DNA from: Aurelia coerulea | Taxonomy: Eukaryota; Cnidaria; Scyphozoa; Semaeostomeae; Ulmaridae | Assembly: GCA_039566865.1 (NCBI GenBank) | Contig: CM076949.1 | Coordinates: 23,846,501 to 23,910,500, forward strand | DNA: 64,000 nt | Direction: 5' to 3' | Part shown: one piece after another, positions 53,201-61,739 of the stretch | Position numbering within the stretch: the stretch's first letter is position 1 | Layout of the letters: every line of letters begins with the position of its first letter | The notes under the pieces: generated by a model | Seen by the model: the letters and a program-made list of their open reading frames with translations, nothing else | Told to the model about the DNA's origin: nothing | Databases searched by the model: none | Position numbers and translations under genes: made by a program

Positions 53201-56200
53201 TTCATGGGATCACGTCGTCGTCAGTCTTAGGTTTGGCTTCAACGTAGGGTTTGAGTACTTGTTTGGGTTAATCTGACCTGACAAGTGGCTGCTGATTTAT
53301 GGTGCAAGAACATTAAAATAAACGGTTGCTTAAAAACAGCCTTACTAGTGATACCAAGATATAATAAATATTGAAAGAAATGGTTCTTGCGTTGATTGTA
53401 TTTCGATGTTTTTTTTTAAAAAGAGTTGATATTGTCAGTTTATAAACAAACAACAGTATTAACTCTTTTCCAAGTATAGAAATCTTCAAATACAATCATT
53501 TTATTTCTTTTTTATCTGTTACAGGTGATAGTTACCCTGAAATCGAAAAACTTCAAGATGGTTATGTGTATTCAAACCAAGTACCAAACCGAGCCATATT
53601 GCATATGTACTCAAAAAGTTCTGATTTGGCAGTAGGCCCGTATTATTTTACGATATACAAAATAACAGAAATTGCTTCAAATGCTCAGTATAACAAGACT
53701 ATTTACCAAGACGCTTTAAATTTCTTGCAAACGCAGATCAAGTCACCAACTATAGCCCAAGGTGCTGTTTGCAAGCCTAATTTGAACGACCCAGCTAGCA
53801 AATTTTGTGTTCATTCCGACTTAGGATACATATTTACGTCAGCAACTTTCATACCCGGCATGTATCCTGGAAAAGCTTATGAACTCGGTATCGTTGTGAG
53901 AGATCATTCGTCGGTCGTACCGGTCGTCCGGAAAACCACGCAAAGAATCAGCGTTGTTCCTGCGTGTTTTCCCATGACAGAGCTTTACAAGAGTGTCAAA
54001 ACATCGTGTCCACACGATGCTCAGAAAGCCGCGTTTCCTCCGGGTTACTCGTGGTCAAACGCGTACTACACGAAGATCCTAATGCGTGTTGTCCCGCCTA
54101 TGATTATAGCGAGAGTTTATTTTGATACGAACTTATTGGCAGACTTCAAGCGTGACAGCTCGTATTGGACTTATAACATCACTTTTACAATCAGTGGAGT
54201 AAAGCATAAGCGAGCCTTCACGTATATTCCTTTAAATTTGGACAAGCTGTTTTACCATGACAAACCAACGGCCAGTGGTTTTAAATTCAACGTCACCATC
54301 GAGCCTCCTATTGAAGTTGCTACTGCAAACAATGTGTATGTCGAGCTAAAACTTATCAATTCTGGGAGTACTACTGCAGTGAAATACAATTCTCCGAATG
54401 CTGTTTATCTTTATGGGACTAAAAAGCTGACCACATGTCCAGGAACTGCTTGTATGGCCTCGTATAAAACATGGGTTGATGGAATAGTCATGCTGAAAAC
54501 TTCTCAAAATTCTGATTGTGTTGAAGACCATTTTATGCAAGAAATTTACCTCAAGCCTTGCGATAGTAAGTATAAATGATATGTTCTTTTTGATGACTGA
54601 GATGCCTTTGAATGGATAATTACTGAAAAGCTGGCAGCCTTGGAGAGGACATTTTCCCATAAGTCTCAATTGTGGAATCTCAAAAAGAATTGTACCTGGT
54701 ACTTTTTGAGAATGCTATGAATTCTGGGAAAATGCTCCTCCCCAATGCCATTGTTTGCGTAATCGTCTATTGTAGAGAACTTAGATTTCGTACTGAGTAA
54801 CGAATTCATCTTCTAGATTGTTTGCTCTGACACTTGTCACGAGTTCATGACGCTTACCCCAACTTTTAACAATCTTTTAGTTGACAAATGGGTGCTTGGA
54901 CGCAGCAGTTGTGTTCGACAGCATAGGTTTCAAATCTTTAAAAAGGCTGGTGTAAAATTGAGTGACCTATTTCTTTGAACTGAATGACTTCAAAGAAACT
55001 TTAGCTAATTCTCTATAATTCTACGGTTGGAATTTGCTGAAATCTTCGATATTTTCAGAATTAGAGTGTTTTTCTTCTTTTTCAAGAATTCAAGAAAAAT
55101 TTTCAAAAAAACTTAAAACCATCGTAATTTCTAAAATGTTTGACGTAACATGAAATAATTTTGAAGAAAACCATAGTTTATGAATGCCTACAATATGGTA
55201 TCAAGCAAAAGTCTGTCACTCATCTGGTTTATGATTTAGAAATTTGATGACGTCACATCCTCAAATGAGTTGAAATGTAAGATACACCGTAATTTCCAAA
55301 GATATTCAAAGTTTTTGAAAAGTCCAACGGTAGAATTATAGATAAGTATCTAAAGTTTCTTTCAAGCCATTCAATCAGAAGAAATAGTTCATTGAATTTT
55401 ACACCCACCTTTTTTCGCCGAGTTAATGATTTGGAACCTATGCTGTGTTCGACTGCCGCAGCTGTATGCTTCTGCCGAGCAAACATTCATGTACGTCGGA
55501 GGTAGTTCGATATTTCATACATTTTTATACGAGAGGTTCAACTGAATGGCGTTAGAGCTTCCATCCGCTTCCATCACTTTTATGCACATTCTTCGTAATG
55601 TGTAATCATGGGTAGTTAGACACTGCTTGTGTGCTTCTATGGAGGAGCGCTGGATAATATGTATCTGCGGAGGAAATTTTTTATAGTACTGCGGAGGAGA
55701 TATCGAATCCGCAATACTATAAAAAAATTTCCCCCGGAGATACATATTATCCAGCGCTCCTCCATAGAAGCACACCAGCAGTGTCTAACTACCCATAGTG
55801 TAATCGTGCTATTCAGATGTTTCCATGATATATTATACATTTTTTAGAATTTTCAATTGTGCACGATAGTGATAGAAGCTCTAACGGCATTCAATCGAAC
55901 CTCGTGTATAAAAGTGTATACAAATATAGCTCGATCCAGGCTCTTTTGTAGAATAGCTAAAAGGTCTATTGCTTCTCACTGGGCAGTTTGAAATGATTTC
56001 ACCAATTGATCAGTGTCAGAGGAATATGTTTAGTGAATGCTATCGTTATGACACGTAATTCTTTACAGTTCACAACAACAAGGACAGATTTTGTAAGACA
56101 ATGGCACGAGTTGTTTTTGTTGACAACTGAATTCAAAGCGATTAGCGACTGCAGACAAAGGAAATTCTCTCAACCAGTAATTCAAAACAAACAAAGCCGC

Positions 56201-59200
56201 AAAAGTTGCTCTGAAACCCAGGTAGCTAGCTAGCACGCTCGTTGTGCATTCCAGAAATTGTTTTTAAGAGCAAACATGAGCATTTGTCGAAAGAAGAAGG
56301 ATATATCTACACATCTGCCACGGACATTTTATTTCTTTGGTTCAGAAGCTTAGCAATAAGTATTTTAATCACACCCAAAACTATAAGAGAATTTAGACGC
56401 CTCCCGATCGGCTTCTGAACCAAATAAATTAAATGCCCGTGGCAGATGTGTAGAAATATCCTTCTTCTTTCGATCTATGCTCATGTTTGCTTTTAAAAAC
56501 AATTTCTGGAATGCACAACGAGCGAAGTAGCTACCTGGGTTTCTGAGAAACTGTTGCGGCTTTGCTTGTTTTGAATTACTGGTTGAGAAAATTTCCTTTG
56601 TCTGCGATCGCTAATCGCTTTGAAATGAGGTGTCAATCAAAGGCTGCTCATGCTATTGTCTTACAAAATCTGTCCTTGTTTGCTCACAACGTAACTGCAT
56701 TGCATTGAACACTTATCAGTACTAACAGCAGGTTACGCATTTTATCCCTCTGGGTACCCTATGGATACCAAGAGCCAACCTATAATGTCTTAGTGGACCC
56801 CATATGTTCATTCTCGAAGAAGCTAGTAAAAACAAACTCCTAAACGTCCTGTACAGTAGATGCCCGAAAAATAAAAAACACCGCACTTTCACGAAAAATC
56901 ATTGTTTTACACATTAGTTTTTCAAAAAATTGATTACCTTAATTTTTCATGTACTTTCATATTTGCGGATACCAATATACCCTGCATCTCGAGAGCTATT
57001 TCCTTCCCACTGCACATATTGCCTGGATGGGGGCCTAAGAACCTATGTAGCCATGTTAGTATAATGGCAACGGGAATTTGACTTAGTTGACACGGTCTAT
57101 GTTAGCTGAAAAAATAGCACGTACATTGAACAACGACAACCTTGGCATGACGACACCCATAGAGTAGCACTTAACATAAACCACTTTTGCTGCCCAACAA
57201 GACATTTGAAACGTCATACGATATGCCAACAACATAACAACCGCCTTCTTATGCCTTGTTATGCTTCAACTGTCTCAACACAACGATTGAACTAGAACAA
57301 CAGTGAGAAAAAGCCTGAATCCAAACTTTAGCATCCAACCAGCGCCCAGATGAAGTGATGGAGACTGTAGAGACAAAGACAGAACGTGACTTTTACAGGA
57401 CAATAACAGCTTTTAATTAAAAGCTGTAAATCCATAAAACCATGGTTTTATATGAATCGAGCTAAAGTTGTTTGCTTCCCAAAATAGAAACGAACATTTG
57501 ATTTCAACCTAAACCCGGGGTTCTAAAAGATATTACATACGAGCCTTCTTTTCTTAAAACAATGTAGTCAATCAAAATTGGTGATCCGTTGACCTTAGCC
57601 TAACCAACCCATTAAAGAACCATTTTCACGTAGGGCCCTTTGTGAGCACGATGCAGTTTCATACGTTTTAAAAATCAAATTTGGTTTAGCGAAAGTATGG
57701 ATCACACTGCAGTAGTTAAATTGATAACTCTTCCAACAATTCCAGTACTGCAATGTGGATCCATATTCTCGCTGAGGCCAAATTTAATTTTCCGACAGTC
57801 TTAAATTGCAGTGAGCCTGCAAAGGACCCTGGGTGACAATGGTTTTTTAAAACATCGTTGTAACTGCAGGAATCAAAACGTCTAAACGTATCAAAAGCTG
57901 AAACTTTCATTTTATTCCAATATTTCCTGAAGAGTGAAGTATATGAGAAATTCAACTTCAATAGACATTGTCAAAGATAGTTTCTTTGCTAAAATAACAC
58001 TAATGCTTATACTAACACTCGTAATGTTTCATCCCGCCAGGTGAAACTTGTAACAGAAATGTTGATGTGCCTATTTCGACGCCAGCAGACACCATCATTT
58101 ACCATTTCCAAAATGAAGGAGTATTTACAGATCTACAGCCAACATTTTATCGTGTTGTCAAATTTGAATATGATGGGGAGTCATTTTCTGGCTATTCCGA
58201 TAAATACTTTTGCTCTCCTGCCCCATTTGATGGCGCTCGTCGATTCATATGCCTTAATAGATACAAGGGAAGGCTTCGGATACGGAAATCTAGTGCTGCA
58301 GATTTTATCTATCTGGCCCAATGGACCCATTTCAATATAACCATCCAAGCGGAGAGAACAATTAATGGCACAGTGCGATTTAAACTTTGCACAGTTAGGA
58401 TCTTTTTGACTGCACCTATAACAACCACTGCACAACCATCCACAAATAACCCTTCGCTACCTACATCATCCACCCCATCCACAGTAACTCAAATAATAAC
58501 AACAACAACAACACCGACAAAGACGACAACGACAACCACTAAAGCAACAACAACAACAACGTCTCCTACGTTGCCACCAACAACAACCAAAGCAACAACA
58601 ACAAGCTCTCCAACGTTGCCACCAACAACTACCAAGGCAACAACAACAACCTCCCCAACGTTGCCACCAACAACAACAAAAGCAACAACAACAACGTCTC
58701 CAACTTTGCCACCAATGACAACTAAAGCAACAACAACAACGTCTCCTACGTTGCCACCAATGACAACTAAAGCAACAACAACAACTTCTACGTTGCCACC
58801 AACAACAACAAAGGCAACAACAACAACGTCTCCTACGTTGCCACCAACAACAACTAAAGCAACAACAACAACATCTCCTACGTTGCCACCAACAACAACT
58901 AAAGCAACAACAACAAGCTCCCCAACGTTGCCACCAACAACAACCAAAGCAACAACAACCACGTCTCCAACGTTGCCGCCAACAACTACAAAGGCAACAA
59001 CAACAGCATCTCCTACATTGCCACCAACAACTACCAAGGCAACAACAACAAGCTCTCCAACGTTGCCACCAACAACTACCAAGGCAGCAACAACAACGAC
59101 AGAGAAATTCGAGATACCGCCTCCCGACAATGGTAGGATGGCCGCCTTCCTTTCTGACCCATCTTGGAATTGGTGTTGCCTAAGTCAACAGTCTTTTCTA

Positions 59201-61057
59201 TTATTTTATAAGTTTCGTTCTAGTCAACTCAGTTGACCCTTTAACCGACTAACAAACCAGCTAGAATTTTAAGTTTAAGTTTTGCATGGACTTGCCCGGG
59301 AGTAATAGTAACCTTGAAAGGAAAGAGAAGACGACTTGTTTCCAACAGGTCACGAGAGCCGGATGGGCCGGCAGACGGCATTTATGTCTATTTATGTCTA
59401 TTTATGTCTATTTATGTTTATGTCTATGTTTATGTTTATTTATTCCTGCTTAGCTGACTCAACAACGTAGTAATGTTTTGTTAAAGAGCTATTGTCACCC
59501 AGGGTCCTTTTCGGGCACGCTACAATTTTAGACTATCTGAAAATCAAATTTGACGTAAACGCAAACTATTGATCCACACTGCAGTGATTGAACTGACAGA
59601 GAAGGCAACTTGATTTAACAGAATACCGGGTGAGCCAGAAAAAAGTTCCCACTTTTGAAAATTCATAGTATCAAGAGTACTGGATGGATCGGAATGAATC
59701 AATACTTGCTTCACAGCCAAAAGATCGAAGTATTTTTGTGATTTTTCTCGCCTTGTCACAAGTAAACTTGTAAATTCAAATTTAGAAAAATTTTGTGGTC
59801 GCAAAACGACTGAAAAAGGCCTAAAATACTTGATCAAATCATGAAGGACTCATCGCTCAGAACAACAGAAAAAATTCAATTTCTCATGGATGAGAGATAT
59901 CGCCTGCATATTTATTGCCATAGGATTGAAAATCTTCAGTATCTGTTTGAGAATCTAAGTCTTATTACCCTTGAGGGAGGTGAAACGTCCGTGCGTATTG
60001 TTCTGTGTAAGGAGAGTCCTAACGATTTGATCAATTGTATTAGGCCCTTTTTCAGTCATTTTGCAACAATGAAATTTTTGTCAAGTTGAATTTACCTATC
60101 TTTGCAGTTCTCGTAAGAAGATGAGAAAAATCACAAAAATACTTTGATCTTTTGGCTTTTAACTAAAATTTGAATCACACAAATCCATGAAGTACTGTGG
60201 TGCTACGAATTTTCGAAAGTGGGAACTTTTGTCTTCTTCACCCGGTATGGTAAATTTAGAATTATCAAGCAAACACTTCGACGCTTCATAGGCACCCTCG
60301 ACTATTTGCAAATAATTAAAACGCCTTCAACTGCAATTCTTATCCCTCTCCATCTCTTGCAAATAATTAAAACACCCGCAACTGCAATCCTTATCCCTCT
60401 CCATCTTTTGCAAATGATTAAAACACCTTCAACTTCAATCCTTATTCCTCTCAATCTCACTTACAGAATCACTGAAAGTCATTGTCCCAAAGACTGTGCT
60501 ATTCTCGAAGTCATTCAACCTCACCTGCGAAAGAAGTACAGGATTTGACTCGTTAATCACATGGTTCAAAGATGACATGCTACTGACAACGACTGGTCAA
60601 AAGCTTGCAATTGATGGAAAGGATTATGCTTCGCAGGGGTATTACAAATGCGAAACAAGGATTGGTGATGTCATGTTTTCATCTGAAAAAGCTCTTGTGG
60701 TATATGAGGGTATGTATGCTGTTGTATTTTGTTTTTATCTTCGATTTTGCAGAGCAAGGATGTGTTGCTGTCTTTGAATAGCCTTGAGAAATTTGATATT
60801 GCAAACGAGAGTGTAACATAGACGTTTCCTGTGCGAGATTTGGAGTAGAGTTTTGGAGTTCCGCTATCATTTTCAAAATAGATCCTTTAGCCAATCAAAA
60901 TTTTGCATGCATGCAGTTGGCTTACTTCGTGTTCTTGCTTTCAGATGTATCTACAACAACGGTATATTTGCAAATCATCAACGAAGCATTTAGCTTAGAT
61001 TTGGAGAATCGAAACAGCGTAGCCTTTCAATTGCTTAGCAGTGACATCATTAATGCG
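47192..61057 (+). CDS. SUEL-lectin / mucin / Ig / SEA-like extracellular protein (5' part, continues)
   Basis: Exons: 47192-47237, 51484-51798, 53525-54565, 58041-59132, 60467-60709, 60945-61057. Junctions 1-5 are all phase 1; the sixth exon ends in phase 0 at GTATGT with no stop, so 950 residues are visible and the C-terminus is missing. Domains in order: hydrophobic signal peptide MDLTGVLVFTLMIFH; SUEL/rhamnose-binding lectin domain (~17-120) with YGR, FGDPC and KYLEVTFSC; an unassigned region (~121-467); a second unassigned region (~468-597); a Thr/Pro mucin stalk of ~12 repeats (~630-815); an Ig-like domain (~832-912) with LTC, ITWFKD and GYYKC; and a SEA-like start (~925-950). Symmetric phase-1 exons are typical of shuffled extracellular modules. 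It is secreted or membrane-anchored; SEA plus Ig plus SUEL raises the possibility of an adhesion-type receptor, which is inference. Exons between 54565 and 58041 or after 61057 may have been missed. Confidence 0.82.
48195..48672. mobile_element. ~500-bp fold-back MITE, copy 5
   Basis: Contains TTTAGAAATTTGATGACGTC, AACCATAGTTTA, CATTCAATCAGAAGAAATTG and TTTTACACCCACCTTTTAA, in the same order as 54928-55432. It lies in lectin-receptor intron 1. Confidence 0.82.
49480..49735. mobile_element. Fold-back MITE (family 'CACCCAGGGTCCTTTT'), copy 1
   Basis: Left end ACCCAGGGTCTTTTGAGGGA and right end GAAAAGGACCCTGGGTGACA are inverted, with TTCAGACTGTCTGAAAAT and TTTCAGAGAGTCTGAAAT paired inside. Further copies are at about 57612-57845 and 59487-59622. 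Confidence 0.8.
50224..50347. mobile_element. Palindromic MITE with 9-bp target duplication, copy 2 (Mutator-like)
   Basis: TAGACTTGCTCCAGGTCTAT at the left and ACTTGGAGCAAGTCTATA at the right, flanked by GTCTATATA at 50215-50223 and 50348-50356. The end position is ambiguous by 2 bp because of TATA repeats, but the duplication length is 9 bp either way. The loop holds CCCCGCAGGGG. Confidence 0.8.
50932..51110. mobile_element. Fold-back MITE (family 'ATGGGTAGTTAGACACTG'), copy 1
   Basis: ATGGGTACTTAGACACCG at the left and AGTGTCTAACTACCCAT at the right, flanked by GATAAAGCC and GGTATAGCC, which differ at two of nine positions. TTTGCGGAGGAAA and TTTCCTCCGCAGGAG pair inside. Confidence 0.75.
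51143..51297. mobile_element. Palindromic MITE with exact 9-bp target duplication, copy 3 (Mutator-like)
   Basis: TAGACTTGCCCCAAGTCTAT at the left and ATAGACTTGGGGCAAGTCTA at the right, flanked exactly by GACTTTTAC at 51134-51142 and 51298-51306. It is 155 bp and ends ~185 bp before the SUEL exon. Confidence 0.9.
51484..51798 (+). CDS. Lectin-receptor exon 2 (complete SUEL lectin domain)
   Basis: 315 nt, phase 1 on both sides, encoding a full SUEL-type lectin domain with nine cysteines. Key segments are YWFCEGSGAHALKCSG, NAMYGRLRTDIC, CHGLNLCKIEATNAFFGDPC and VRKYLEVTFSC. SUEL domains bind L-rhamnose or D-galactose; YGR and the FGDPC/KYLEV segments are the family hallmarks. A single exon per domain is typical. 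Confidence 0.92.
51820..51975. mobile_element. MITE end fragment (family 'AAGAGCCTGGATCGAGC')
   Basis: GAAAAGAGCCTGGATCGAGC, ATTTTTATGCACATTTT and ACAAGGTTCGATTAAG match parts of the elements at 2600-2650 (one end) and 55500-55950 (both ends). A (C/T)ATTCTACAAA inverse occurs at 52415. Confidence 0.6.
52080..52330 (-). mobile_element. Penelope-like element fragment with hammerhead-like core (tentative)
   Basis: The minus strand at 52121-52097 reads CTGACGA, a GATT-TTT-AATC stem-loop, then GAAACG. This is the CUGANGA-stem II-GAAA core order of hammerhead ribozymes, which are known from Penelope-like retroelements. A (TA)n tract and ATT repeats flank it on either side. I see no reverse transcriptase or GIY-YIG coding, so only an end is present. 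It lies in lectin-receptor intron 2. Confidence 0.45.
52551..52967 (+). other. 138-residue open frame in intron, probably repeat-derived
   Basis: An open frame within lectin-receptor intron 2 reading MAFENTALRTGNAAIRLVLD ... and ending KRLLDPCWKIFGP. Its 3' end overlaps the palindrome at 52900-53055, and its 5' end contains inverted sequence (GTTCGAAAATACGGCTC against ATTTTTCGTTCGAAGCC). I therefore read it as the interior of a fold-back element, possibly a remnant of a transposon protein, and not a host gene. Confidence 0.4.
52900..53055. repeat. Inverted repeat with ATCCATGCTGGAAAATATTTGG arms
   Basis: CCATGCTGGAAAATATTTGG on the left and CCAAATATTTTCCAGCATGG on the right, extended by AAACGATTAC and GTAATCGTTT. 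The ~60-bp loop contains ACGGACC and GGTCCGT, a second small palindrome. Confidence 0.85.
53088..53490. mobile_element. Two adjacent MITE pieces (TAGACTGAT end; hairpin family copy 3)
   Basis: GGTTAGACTGATAATATACG at 53090 resembles the TAGACTGAT family start. From about 53255, TTGTTTGGGTTAATCTGACC and AAAAAGAGTTGATATTGTC with TATTAACTCTTTTCC match the hairpin family at 25010 and 31515. It stops ~35 bp before the exon-3 acceptor. Confidence 0.65.
53525..54565 (+). CDS. Lectin-receptor exon 3 (unrecognised 347-residue region)
   Basis: 1,041 nt, phase 1/1, with an uninterrupted reading frame. It has aromatic-rich beta-like strands (GPYYFTIYKITEIA, SSYWTYNITFTISGV), seven to nine cysteines including CPGTACMASY and a CVEDHF...LKPCDS ending, and potential N-glycosylation sites (NIT, NVT). 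I recognise no named family. The alternating hydrophobic pattern suggests two beta-sandwich domains. Its length in one exon and lack of stops make it clearly coding. Confidence 0.88.
54928..55432. mobile_element. ~500-bp fold-back MITE, copy 6
   Basis: CAAATCTTTAAAAAGGCTGG at the left and TTTTACACCCACCTTTTTTC at the right, with TTTAGAAATTTGATGACGTC inside. It is closest to the copy at 48195, with long identical runs. Lectin-receptor intron 3. Confidence 0.85.
55485..55950. mobile_element. Fold-back MITE carrying a nested palindromic element
   Basis: Halves include GTTCAACTGAATGGCGTTAG on the left and its inverse CTAACGGCATTCAATCGAAC on the right. The right end has AGCTCGATCCAGGCTCTTTT. The element 55608-55796 splits it. 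Confidence 0.75.
55608..55796. mobile_element. Palindromic MITE with ~9-bp target duplication (family 'ATGGGTAGTTAGACACTG'), copy 2
   Basis: ATGGGTAGTTAGACACTG and CAGTGTCTAACTACCCAT are perfect inverse ends. Stems continue with GGAGGAGCGCTGGATAATAT-type arms to the centre, so nearly all of its 189 bp is double-stranded when folded. Flanks TGTGTAATC and AGTGTAATC match at eight of nine positions. Confidence 0.87.
56075..56690. mobile_element. Fold-back MITE, copy 2 (family 'GACAGATTTTGTAAGACAAT')
   Basis: AAGGACAGATTTTGTAAGAC at the left and TTACAAAATCTGTCCTTG at the right. Long inverted halves include GGAAATTCTCTCAACCAGTA, AGAAATTGTTTTTAAGAGCA and ACACATCTGCCACGG with their inverses. About 615 bp. 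Lectin-receptor intron 3. Confidence 0.87.
56700..57600. other. Intron sequence, nothing recognised
   Basis: Part of lectin-receptor intron 3. AT-rich, no recognisable exon, and no clear inverted repeat. Confidence 0.4.
57612..57845. mobile_element. Fold-back MITE (family 'CACCCAGGGTCCTTTT'), copy 2
   Basis: The right end AAAGGACCCTGGGTGACAAT is intact. The left end TAGGGCCCTTTGTGAGCACG is diverged. AAATCAAATTTGG and CCAAATTTAATTT pair inside. It ends ~195 bp before exon 4. Confidence 0.7.
58041..59132 (+). CDS. Lectin-receptor exon 4 (unassigned region plus Thr-rich mucin stalk)
   Basis: 1,092 nt, phase 1/1. The first ~130 residues (ETCNRNVDVPISTPADTIIY ... RFKLCTVRIFL) form a cysteine-containing beta-like module of unknown family. 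Then come about twelve 15-residue Thr/Pro repeats of the form KATTTTSPTLPPTTT, expected to be heavily O-glycosylated. The exon ends EKFEIPPPDNG at a GTAGGA donor. The 213-residue minus-strand frame through the repeat is a shadow of the ACA/CCA-rich codons. Confidence 0.9.
58541..59085 (+). repeat. 45-bp coding minisatellite (mucin repeat)
   Basis: Twelve units of 45 bp in phase with the frame (15 codons each). One unit is 3 bp shorter (one Pro lost) and one 3 bp longer (an extra Thr), so indels respect the frame. Unit variants (TSSP, TASP, PPMTT) are shared among non-adjacent units. Confidence 0.93.
59365..59442. repeat. TTTATGTC(TA) short tandem repeat
   Basis: Units of TTTATGTCTA repeat four times, then variants TTTATGTTTA and TCTATG. 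Lectin-receptor intron 4. Confidence 0.85.
59487..59622. mobile_element. Half MITE (family 'CACCCAGGGTCCTTTT'), copy 3
   Basis: TGTCACCCAGGGTCCTTTTC at the left end, then AGACTATCTGAAAATCAAAT. The match to 49480 stops where the element 59626-60245 begins, so the latter probably interrupted it. Confidence 0.7.
59626..60245. mobile_element. TA-flanked fold-back MITE with CCGGGTGA ends (Tc1/mariner-like)
   Basis: TA|CCGGGTGAGCCAGAAAAAAG at the left and AGTGGGAAC...CACCCGG|TA at the right (TAs at 59624-59625 and 60246-60247). AAAGTTCCCACTTTTGAAAA is matched by TTTCGAAAGTGGGAACTTTT. The halves pair over most of ~620 bp. The left end type recurs at 16817, 46239 and 61080. Confidence 0.85.
60295..60460. 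repeat. ~58-bp tandem repeat abutting the Ig-exon acceptor
   Basis: Nearly three units of TTGCAAATAATTAAAAC(G/A)CC followed by TCAACTGCAATTCTTATCCC and TCTCCATCT. The last unit ends in TCTCACTTACAG, the exon-5 acceptor. Each unit supplies a pyrimidine-rich tract. Confidence 0.88.
60467..60709 (+). CDS. Lectin-receptor exon 5 (Ig-like domain)
   Basis: 243 nt, phase 1/1, encoding one immunoglobulin-like domain. The B-strand Cys is in SFNLTCERS, the Trp in LITWFKDD, and the F-strand DYASQGYYKCETR has the D-x-G-x-Y-x-C pattern. It ends ALVVYE. One domain in one phase-1 exon is the classic Ig arrangement. Confidence 0.9.
60945..61057 (+). CDS. Lectin-receptor exon 6 (start of SEA-like domain)
   Basis: Acceptor TTGCTTTCAG, 113 nt encoding VSTTTVYLQIINEAFSLDLE, then NRNSVAFQLLSSDIINA, phase 0 donor GTATGT. 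The L-x-I-x-N-x-x-F-x-x-x-L-x-[NE]-x-x-S-x-x-F pattern is that of the first strand and helix of SEA domains. No continuation exon is recognised to 64000. Confidence 0.8.
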
Positions 61058-61149
61058 GTATGTGTCAATTTGATCTCATCTACCGGGTGAATAAAAAACA
61101 ATACCCTTTTGTCAAAGGCTACTGCTCATTGGATATCATGACAATAACA

Positions 61150-61735
61150 TTGGCAGATTTTGTAATACAATAGCAACATGTGCGTTTGATTGACACCCCA
61201 ATTCAAAGCGATTAGCGACTGCAGACAAAGGAAATTCTCTCAACCAGTGATTAAAAACAAACCAAGCCGCAAAGGTTTCCCCGAAACTAGTAGGGCAAAC
61301 TCTCGCCTTGTGCAAGCAAAAGATGGTTTTTAAGAGAAGTTACGCGCTTATAACGAAAGTAGAAGGGTAAGTCTAAAGTTCTATCTAGCGGATTTTTCTT
61401 ATTTGATTCAGAAGCCGAGTAGAGGGCATTGTTAATTCTGGCGTATTTAGGGCTTAAGTGAAACGATTACAAAACAGCTCCTGAATCAAATAAACAAAAT
61501 CCGCCAGACAGAACTTTAGATTTACCCTTCTTCTTTCGTTATAAGCACATAACTTCTCTTAAAAACCATCTTTTGCTTGCACAAGGCGAGAGTTTGCCCT
61601 ACTAGTTTCGGGGAAACCTTTGCGGCTTGGTTTGTTTTGAATTACTGGTTGAGAGAATTTCCTTTGTCTACAATCGCTAATCGCTTTGAATTGAGGTGTC
61701 AATCAAACGCACATGTTGCTATTGTATTACAAATC
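61150..61735. mobile_element. Fold-back MITE, copy 3 (family 'GACAGATTTTGTAAGACAAT')
   Basis: GGCAGATTTTGTAATACAAT at the left and ATTGTATTACAAATCTGCC at the right. Arms include TTCTCTCAACCAGTGATT and AATTACTGGTTGAGAGAA. About 585 bp. It lies immediately after exon 6 of the lectin-receptor gene. Confidence 0.87.
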
Positions 61736-61739
61736 TGCC

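Noticed and set aside
55515..55847. Three overlapping frames sharing CFYGGALDNMYLR
   Set aside because: They are the two arms of the nested palindromic MITE read on both strands.
58489..59130. 213-residue minus-strand open frame rich in Val/Gly
   Set aside because: It is the reverse shadow of the ACA/CCA-rich mucin repeat. Its VVVALVVVGGNVG pattern follows mechanically from the plus-strand codons.
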